Shown here: positions 6,190-11,061 of the stretch, piece after piece | Position numbering within the stretch: position 1 is the first letter of the stretch | Layout of the letters: each line of letters begins with the position of its first letter | Origin: Deltaproteobacteria bacterium | GTDB lineage: Bacteria > Desulfobacterota > Desulfarculia > Adiutricales > Adiutricaceae | DNA length: 11,061 nt | Assembly (NCBI GenBank): GCA_031278835.1 | Contig: JAITJP010000299.1 | Coordinates: 1-11,061, forward strand | Direction of reading: 5' to 3' | Notes under the pieces: generated by a model | The model's input: only the letters and a program-made list of their open reading frames with translations | What the model was told of the DNA's origin: nothing | Databases searched by the model: none | Made by a program: the position numbers and the translations under genes

Positions 6190-8366
6190 TAGTCGATGGC
6201 CAGGTTTTCGTAATCCACGACGTGGTAGAATTTTTTAAGCTGCTTTTCGCAAAAAGCGTTGACTTCTTCGAGGGTGTGGTTGGTGGCGAACATGACTTTG
6301 ATCTTGTCAGTGCCCAAGCCGCGCTCGATTTTATCCAAGCTGGGTACCGTATCGATCAGATCCCCGATTAGGGAGATGCGTTTGATGATTAGGTAACCAA
6401 CCAGGGAGGTTTCTTGGAAGGAAGGCCCAATGTGAAACATGGATTGGTAGACCTTGACCTTTTGGGTGATCAGCTTGGAAAAGTAGAGAATGGTTCCCAA
6501 GGGGGAGAGATGGAACTGACCGTCATCGGCCTCATCCTGGGAAGGTTTTTCTTTACTCTCGGTTCTTTTGTAGCGGGCCAATTCGGCCAAGAGTTCGGGA
6601 TCGTGAACTTCGTAGCCGCGTCCGGCCCGGATTTCGGCCATGCCCTGTTCCATGTTTTTTATGGCGTCAAGAAGCAGGTCGATGACTTCCTTGTCAACCT
6701 TAAGTTCCTTTTCTCGCATTTGATCCAAGACCGTTTCCAACTCGTGAACAAAAGTTCCCACGTTGGTAAAACCGGTCATGATGAAATTACCCTTAATCGA
6801 GTGAAAATATCTAAAGATGGTGTTGACCCGCTTGATATTTTCGGGATCCTTTTCCAGCTGAAAAATCTCCTCACTGGCCTCGTTTAAGATATTGGAGATC
6901 TCCACGAAAAACTCCTCGGCCATGGATTCGTCCATGGCCTCGGCCGGCCTTTGGACCTGGGGTTGACCGTCGCCGGCCGGGGCGGCTTGGCCCTCCGGGC
7001 TACCGCTGACCGGGGCCGGGGCCTCAAGGCCCACTTCCTCGACGCTCATGACCGAGGCCCGGGACTGGTAACTGACGTCATCTTTGGAGTGGCCGCTACT
7101 CATGGCGATCAGGTCAAAGGGATCCAGGACCATGCCCAGCTGATTGCCGCCCAAAATGGTCGTCCCGGCCACGCCCCTTACGGAAAAAATTTCCGGCAGG
7201 GGAATTAGGACCAGTTTTTGAGGCCTGATAAACTCAGAAACTTTTAAGGCCAAACGGCCATTTTTTGAGTCAATGATGATGACTGGCAGATTTACGCTAA
7301 ACTCGCTATCCGGCAGCGGGGCCCCGGTCAAAAGTCCCCGTAAATCGTGCAAAGGCACTATGGAACCAAGATAAATGATGCTCTCGGTGGCTTCCATGGT
7401 GGTGTTGACGTCGCTTAAGGAAAATGACTGAGTGGCCACGACGTTGCCGATGGGCACGGCGTAATAACTTTCCCCGGACCTGATGATTAAGGCGTCGGTA
7501 ATGTTTACGGCCGAGAGCTGGGGAATTTTATAGGTAAAGGTTGAGCCTTTGCCCTTGGCCGTTTCGATGATGATTTCGCCGCCCAGGCTCTCGACCGTGC
7601 TTTTAACCACGTCCATGCCCACGCCGCGACCGGAGATTTCCGTGGCTTCGGTGGCCGTCGAAAAGCCAGGTTGCATGATTAAATTCCAGCACTCGGCCGG
7701 GGAGATGGCCTGGGCGGCGGCCGGCGGCAAAAAGCCCTTTTCCACGGCCACTTGCCTAATCTTGGCCTCGTCCAAACCATGCCCATCGTCTGAGACCGAA
7801 ACGTAGGTAAAACCTTCTTTTTTGTAGGCCGTCAAAACCAGCTGCCCGGTGGGATCTTTCCCGACGTGCTTACGTTCCAAGGGATCTTCCAGGCCGTGAT
7901 CCACGGCGTTTCGGATCTGGTGGGCCAGAGGTTCGTAGAGCCTTTCGGCCACGGTCTTGTCGACCAAAGTGTCTTCCCCGACTATCTCAAAATCGACCTG
8001 GCGGCCGCGCTTTTTGGCCAGATCCCTAACCAACCTCCGAAACCGCAAAAAAGTCTCCTTGATGGGGACCATGCGGATATCCATAACCAGATGATGCAGA
8101 TCCGAGGAGATGCGATTGGTGGTCAAGGCCACGTTTTTAATCATCTCCAGAGAATTTTTATCCAGGTTACTCAGAGAGGTGGAGAGATGTCTTTGCAGGA
8201 TGGAGATATTGGAGGCTGAGATTATAATTTCGCCGGTCAGGCCTAGCAAACGGTCAAGATGGGAAATCTTGACGGCCATGCGGTCCAGTTCGGGCGCCGC
8301 CGGGGCGCCGGCCTTGGTTGGATCTTTGGCTACCGGAGAAGCCGCTACTTCGTGCTCACCATTCAT
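6189..8366 (-). CDS. CheA-type histidine kinase with permuted domains (P3-P4-CheW-like first, Hpt and P2-like last)
   Basis: This 725-residue cytoplasmic kinase has CheA domains in an unusual order. Residues about 30-100 are the P3 dimerisation helices, ending MDIRMVPI. About 101-285 is the ATPase: N box HQIRNAVDHG (149-158), G1 box DDGHG (193-197), PGFST (233-237), and G2 box GRGVGMD (246-252) with GKGSTF after it. About 286-425 is a CheW-like (P5) domain. An Ala/Pro/Gly-rich linker (about 440-478) leads to an Hpt domain with FHSIKG, so His522 is the likely phosphorylated residue. About 635-725 resembles the small ferredoxin-like domain that follows P1 in many CheA proteins. Ordinary CheA carries Hpt and P2 at the N terminus; here both are at the C terminus and no His motif precedes P3. 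The ATG at 8366 overlaps the end of the CheY-like gene by 11 bases, implying translational coupling. It probably phosphorylates that receiver; the input is unknown because no chemoreceptor or separate CheW is nearby. Confidence 0.93.
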   Translation of the reverse strand: MNGEHEVAASPVAKDPTKAGAPAAPELDRMAVKISHLDRLLGLTGEIIISASNISILQRHLSTSLSNLDKNSLEMIKNVALTTNRISSDLHHLVMDIRMVPIKETFLRFRRLVRDLAKKRGRQVDFEIVGEDTLVDKTVAERLYEPLAHQIRNAVDHGLEDPLERKHVGKDPTGQLVLTAYKKEGFTYVSVSDDGHGLDEAKIRQVAVEKGFLPPAAAQAISPAECWNLIMQPGFSTATEATEISGRGVGMDVVKSTVESLGGEIIIETAKGKGSTFTYKIPQLSAVNITDALIIRSGESYYAVPIGNVVATQSFSLSDVNTTMEATESIIYLGSIVPLHDLRGLLTGAPLPDSEFSVNLPVIIIDSKNGRLALKVSEFIRPQKLVLIPLPEIFSVRGVAGTTILGGNQLGMVLDPFDLIAMSSGHSKDDVSYQSRASVMSVEEVGLEAPAPVSGSPEGQAAPAGDGQPQVQRPAEAMDESMAEEFFVEISNILNEASEEIFQLEKDPENIKRVNTIFRYFHSIKGNFIMTGFTNVGTFVHELETVLDQMREKELKVDKEVIDLLLDAIKNMEQGMAEIRAGRGYEVHDPELLAELARYKRTESKEKPSQDEADDGQFHLSPLGTILYFSKLITQKVKVYQSMFHIGPSFQETSLVGYLIIKRISLIGDLIDTVPSLDKIERGLGTDKIKVMFATNHTLEEVNAFCEKQLKKFYHVVDYENLAID

Positions 8367-8757
8367 GGCAGAATATCCGGGCCAAAACTATATTGACCAT
8401 TTCCGAGGTTGGTGGTTTGATTAAATAATCATCGGCGCCCAATCGAAGGGCTCTAAAAATATACTTATAATCGGCGTGGGTGGACAGGATGACCAGTGGA
8501 ATGGACCGTAAATCAGGGTTATTTTTTACCGTCTCGGTCAGCTCAAAGCCGTCCATTTCGGCCATGACCAGGTCGCTAATTATCAAATCGAATTTGGAAG
8601 TTCCCAGTTTGTCCAAGGCCTCCACGCCGTTTTCGGCCTCGGAGACCTTTAGCCCCATGGTGCTAAAAAGCTCCTTGATCGTTTTTCGAACGGCCTGATA
8701 ATCGTCAACTACCAGTACCGACTTTCCTTGCCAAACGCTGCTATCAATTTGTGCCAT
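8356..8757 (-). CDS. Single-domain CheY-like response regulator
   Basis: This 133-residue protein is a lone receiver with every catalytic residue present: Asp18-Asp19 (VVDDY), phosphoacceptor Asp62 (IISDLVM), Ser92 at the Ser/Thr position (VILSTH) and Lys114-Pro115 (YLIKPP). There is no output domain, so like CheY it should work by binding a partner or as a shuttle in a phosphorelay. It is the first gene of a two-gene operon: its stop overlaps the start of the CheA-like kinase by 11 bases, which makes the kinase the obvious partner. The ATG at 8757 has GGGGG seven bases upstream, and a plausible promoter lies about 70 bases upstream. Without flagellar or receptor genes in view it cannot be called a motility CheY; control of another process such as pili or development is equally possible. 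Confidence 0.93.
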   Translation of the reverse strand: MAQIDSSVWQGKSVLVVDDYQAVRKTIKELFSTMGLKVSEAENGVEALDKLGTSKFDLIISDLVMAEMDGFELTETVKNNPDLRSIPLVILSTHADYKYIFRALRLGADDYLIKPPTSEMVNIVLARIFCHEW

Positions 8758-8764
8758 ACGGCTG

Positions 8765-8769
8765 CCCCC
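8765..8769 (-). promoter_or_regulatory. GGGGG ribosome-binding site of the CheY-like gene
   Basis: GGGGG on the minus strand ends seven bases before the ATG at 8757, the same sequence and spacing as before the TTG start of the dual-receiver gene. Confidence 0.5.
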
Positions 8770-8828
8770 AAGGAAATCAAGGCCGCTAGATACTGGATTT
8801 AAAATCCCAACCGGGCCCCATTAGTCAC

Positions 8829-8857
8829 ATTGTATCATAACCCCGTCTCTAAGTTAA
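8829..8857 (-). promoter_or_regulatory. Candidate sigma-70-type promoter for the receiver-kinase operon
   Basis: On the minus strand TTAACT (8857-8852) and TACAAT (8834-8829) are separated by exactly 17 bases, four- and five-of-six matches to consensus. Transcription would begin about 65 bases before the CheY-like ATG. An overlapping alternative, TTGGTT and TATGAT 16 bases apart, shares the site, so the exact hexamers are uncertain. Confidence 0.42.
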
Positions 8858-9128
8858 CCAATGGCCTTGGACTCAGCGGCCTGGAATTAGGTAAGTTCCC
8901 AGGAAATTAAAAGCCCTACGGCTAAATCAAGTAAGCCTGACCAGGGCCCAGCCAAAGGCCTGAGGAACTTTCGATTGGCGATGGGGTATTTTTAGCGGCC
9001 CTAAAGCCTACGTTAATGACTCCATAAAAATGTTAAAATTAGTAAAAAATTTCATTTTCTCTAAACCGTTATTTTATAACAGAGCGAAAACGAAACTTAC
9101 AATAAAATTTTTCAGCGAAAAAGAGACT

Positions 9129-9166
9129 TTTCTCCATTTTTTTCTAGAGAGAAAAAAATGGAGAAA
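9129..9166 (-). terminator. 17-bp perfect inverted repeat, likely terminator of the lipoprotein gene
   Basis: TTTCTCCATTTTTTTCT (9129-9145) and its exact reverse complement (9150-9166) enclose the four-base loop AGAG. The repeat starts seven bases beyond the stop of the lipoprotein gene. The stem is long but AT-rich, and its own A and T runs could serve as the U-tract on either strand, so it may work in both directions. The perfect 17-base match with a tetraloop is unlikely by chance. Confidence 0.6.
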
Positions 9167-9173
9167 TTCTAAT

Positions 9174-10082
9174 TTAGATGGTTTTCAAGCGCTCCCGGGC
9201 GATGCCGGCGGCGTAACTTTTGGGATATTCCCTGACCACTTTTTGGTAAATTAGCCGGGCGCTGCTTTTGTCGCCAATGGCCTGGAAAGACAAGCCTTGT
9301 TTTAAAAGGGCCGTGGAAACGAAATTATTTTTCGGGTAACCGCTAATCAAATCCTGGTAAGCCAAGATGGCCTCGTCAAACTGGTTTTGAAAATAATGCG
9401 ATTCCCCGATGTAGAACTGGGCGGCCGGAACGTTGGTCCCGCCACTTTCAACGGACATATAGGACTGAAATTTAGCGATGGCGGCGGGATAATTCTTTTG
9501 ATCAAAGAGTTCTTTACCTTCATCGTAGGAACTTCTCTGGGTGGGGCTGACCGGGACGGCCACGGGAATTGGTTCAGGGCCGCTGGGCTCTACTATACCC
9601 GGAAGGGGCGGCGGCGGGCTGACCACCTCAGGTCCCACCCCCGAGAGGGGCGCTTCGGTCGGAAACTCAGAGGTATTGGGCGGATAGGCGGCCGGAGCGC
9701 TGGGGATGACCACCGGGATGGCTGGGGGGGCCACGACGTCTCGGCTTAGGGGTTGCAAATTAGCCCTTTTCTCCAAGCGATCCAATCTGGCGCTAATATA
9801 TTCCATTTGCTGCCTAATGGACATGCCGCCAACGCTGGCCGTTTCGACGTTTTCGTTTAACCTTTGAACGGCCGTTTTAAGGTTATCAATTTCCAGCTGG
9901 CTGGTGCCAGTCGCCCCTCCGGCGCCCCCCAAACGGGCCCGATCCCTGATGTCGGCCACTTCCATTTTAAGGGCGTCAAGTTCTCGGCGCATGCTGCCAC
10001 CACCACCCACCGGGCTGCTGGCGCAGGAAGGTAAAATCATCAAGGCCAGAAATAACGCCAAAATAGAAAGTTCATAACGCAT
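9174..10082 (-). CDS. CpoB/YbgF-like Tol-Pal-associated TPR lipoprotein
   Basis: This 302-residue envelope protein fits the YbgF/CpoB family, periplasmic proteins that work with Tol-Pal in outer-membrane constriction and cell-wall coordination. A hydrophobic signal (residues 5-19) ends in LPSC, a lipobox with Cys20 as the probable acylated residue, although the N-region has only Arg2 as a positive charge. Residues about 31-108 are helical and heptad-like, matching the N-terminal coiled coil. About 115-182 is a Pro-rich linker. About 184-302 holds TPR-type repeats (YDEGKELFDQKNYPAAIAKF, then FYIGESHYFQNQFDEAI, then LLKQGLSFQAIGD) of the family C terminus. E. coli CpoB is soluble and periplasmic, so a lipoprotein form is a variation. 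The ATG at 10082 has AGGAGG 11 bases upstream, a good match at long spacing. No tol or pal gene lies in the 979 bases upstream, where the family usually follows pal. Confidence 0.85.
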   Translation of the reverse strand: MRYELSILALFLALMILPSCASSPVGGGGSMRRELDALKMEVADIRDRARLGGAGGATGTSQLEIDNLKTAVQRLNENVETASVGGMSIRQQMEYISARLDRLEKRANLQPLSRDVVAPPAIPVVIPSAPAAYPPNTSEFPTEAPLSGVGPEVVSPPPPLPGIVEPSGPEPIPVAVPVSPTQRSSYDEGKELFDQKNYPAAIAKFQSYMSVESGGTNVPAAQFYIGESHYFQNQFDEAILAYQDLISGYPKNNFVSTALLKQGLSFQAIGDKSSARLIYQKVVREYPKSYAAGIARERLKTI

Positions 10083-10093
10083 TTGACCGGTTG

Positions 10094-10099
10094 CCTCCT
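10094..10099 (-). promoter_or_regulatory. AGGAGG ribosome-binding site at long spacing
   Basis: A full AGGAGG lies 11 bases before the lipoprotein ATG, longer than the usual 5-9. No ATG, GTG or TTG in frame lies between, so the ATG at 10082 stands. A TATACAAT (-10-like) sequence at 10117-10124 just upstream has no visible -35. Confidence 0.6.
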
Positions 10100-10647
10100 A
10101 AAAATCAAACAAAAAAATTGTATAAATTTAATCGCCTTTAGCTCCCAGGCCAAAGCCCAGTTAGCCCAAAGGCGCTTTGTATTTCCGTAAAGCTTGTCGC
10201 CTTATATACTGAAAAAAGGTTTTCTGGCTATTTTAAAAAAAGGAAAAAGCCAAAATTTCTAGGCCCATTGGTGGGCCAAAAATCATGGGCGCCTTTTTCG
10301 GGTCCCAAGGTCCCTGGCCGCGAAATTAAAAACCACGACAATATCTTTATATTTTATTTGACGTCTAGAATCAATCCCAGAATAGCCAGCCTTCAAAAAA
10401 ACGCCCCCGGGCCAAGCCCTTCCCTAGCCAACTTAGCTCTTCTTAGGGTAAATTTTTAAAGTCCACAGCTTTTTACTTAGAAATTAAAATCTCAGTAATT
10501 TTAATAAAAGATAACGAGGTCACCATTTTAGCTAGCTTTTTCTAAGTCCCAAAGCCCAATCATCTGGGCTAACCAAGCCCTGAGAATTAAATAATAGCTA
10601 CTTAAGAACCAGGCCTAACCTAATTTATCACAATTACATAGGCTAAG

Positions 10648-10695
10648 GCCACCATCTCTTGGGCCTTATATGGGCTTTATATTGGCCTTGGTGGC
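10648..10695. repeat. Compound stem-loop candidate
   Basis: GCCACC (10648-10653) pairs with GGTGGC (10690-10695); inside, GGCC at 10662-10665 pairs with GGCC at 10684-10687, and ATAT pairs with ATAT around a central loop. Three stacked short helices with internal loops could form a structured RNA or DNA cruciform. Each helix is short, so this is a weak call. Confidence 0.25.
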
Positions 10696-10884
10696 GATAA
10701 ATCCTTTGGCTTAGGTCGTTTAAGGCTGGTTTAATAAAAAAAAACTTAAAGCCTGGTCAGATTTACCTCACATGGTCCTTACATAAAATATGCCATAGTG
10801 GGGACGGTTTGGCAACCACCTAAAGTCAAAGAATCAAAAAGCCAAAGGGCCGCCCCATGAGTTTGGTGAAATGGTTTGGTTAGT

Positions 10885-10898
10885 TTTAGTTAACTAAA
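10885..10898. repeat. 14-bp perfect palindrome
   Basis: TTTAGTTAACTAAA is its own reverse complement, the shape of a dimeric regulator site. Its right part plus two bases (TTAACTAAACC) recurs at 1787-1797 in the other AT-rich repeat cluster. No gene starts nearby inside the window. Confidence 0.45.
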
Positions 10899-10980
10899 CC
10901 CGGTTTTCAATCGATAAGTTAATTGAGAGCTTGGCGCTCCCCCTTAGGTTAAAAAATAGCCAAGCGGCCCCAAGTGACGA

Positions 10981-11000
10981 TCATGGGCGGTCATGGGCGG
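10981..11000. repeat. 10-bp tandem repeat
   Basis: TCATGGGCGG is present twice in direct succession, followed by CCAAAG. It is non-coding as far as can be seen and is probably a slippage product. Confidence 0.7.
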
Positions 11001-11061
11001 CCAAAGCTCTAAGCACTGGCCCAAAGCCCCCTATTTTGTCAAATCGTCCCCTTGGAGCTTA

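Larger units (their letters stand above)
8758..9173. other. 416-base spacer between the lipoprotein and receiver genes
   Basis: No gene is supported here. It holds the promoter candidate for the receiver-kinase operon at its left end and the inverted repeat that closes the lipoprotein gene at its right end. The stretch 9010-9120 is strongly AT-rich. Confidence 0.55.
10083..11061. other. 979-base stretch without a supportable gene
   Basis: Stops are dense in all frames; the only open stretch of more than 60 codons (plus strand near 10268-10459) has no family resemblance and no ribosome site. No tRNA, rRNA or CRISPR pattern is visible. It contains a possible hairpin with AGCCCA and TGGGCT arms at 10553-10570, a compound stem-loop at 10648-10695, a 14-bp palindrome at 10885-10898 and a 10-bp tandem repeat at 10981-11000. 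It presumably carries the promoter of the lipoprotein gene. Confidence 0.55.

Noticed and set aside
6414..8424. Several plus-strand open frames of 85-157 codons opposite the kinase
   Set aside because: They are antisense shadows of a strongly supported kinase gene with conserved motifs.
9030..9254. 74-codon open frame on the plus strand near the lipoprotein gene
   Set aside because: It runs through the inverted repeat and antisense into the lipoprotein gene; no supporting motif.
10268..10459. 63-codon open frame on the plus strand
   Set aside because: No ribosome site, no family resemblance and atypical composition; the only plus-strand candidate in the right-hand spacer.
10083..11061. tRNA or other known RNA gene in the long spacer
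   Set aside because: No T-loop-like GTTCGA sequence with matching acceptor arms, and no rRNA-like or riboswitch core I could recognise.

Overview
All eight genes supported in this 11,061-base window lie on the minus strand. They encode a dual-receiver protein, a CheY-like receiver and an unusual CheA-type kinase, a Tol-Pal-type TPR lipoprotein, a MaoC/PuuD metabolic pair, a membrane protein of unknown function, and an AAA-ATPase-like protein of the DUF1703-associated type. The CpoB/YbgF-like lipoprotein and the CheA-family kinase point to a Gram-negative bacterium. The style (mid-range GC, GCC/GGC-rich codons, an AAA-ATPase-like gene, long spacers) reminds me of Desulfobacterota/deltaproteobacterial genomes, including gut-associated lineages, but this is an impression and not a proven assignment. 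Only about 70% of the window is coding, which is low for a free-living bacterium.

Layout, in plus-strand coordinates (transcription runs right to left): 1-340 is a spacer rich in GGCC palindromes. 341-1138 is a class I glutamine amidotransferase-like (PuuD/peptidase C26) hydrolase, preceded 28 bases upstream by a MaoC-type hotdog hydratase (1167-1604), so these two are probably one operon. 1828-2673 is a single-pass membrane protein with a coiled coil, a Pro/Ser/Gln linker and an unrecognised C-terminal domain. 2674-3222 is a GC-rich spacer with a good minus-strand terminator near 3023-3057. 3223-4137 is a two-receiver protein. 4138-6188 is an AT-richer stretch around a C-terminally truncated AAA-ATPase-like gene (4555-5727). 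6189-8366 and 8356-8757 are an overlapping pair: a CheA-like kinase with permuted domain order and a CheY-like receiver. 9174-10082 is a CpoB/YbgF-like lipoprotein followed closely by a perfect 17-bp inverted repeat. 10083-11061 holds no gene I can support.

The most interesting content is the signalling set. The kinase has its dimerisation, ATPase and CheW-like domains first and its Hpt (phosphorylatable His) domain near the C terminus, the reverse of ordinary CheA. It is co-transcribed with a lone CheY-like receiver. A third protein, with one degenerate and one canonical receiver, lies further downstream on the same strand. No chemoreceptor, CheW, CheR or CheB gene is present. Between the kinase and the dual-receiver gene sits the AAA-ATPase-like gene, which differs in composition from its surroundings and may have been inserted into a signalling locus.

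The tetranucleotide GGCC is strikingly frequent in genes and spacers alike (by hand count about one per 30-50 bases in most of the window, against about one per 256 expected for random sequence of balanced composition) but rare inside the AAA-ATPase-like gene (about five copies in 1,173 bases). This looks like a HIP1-style genome signature, and it doubles as a marker of foreign DNA.
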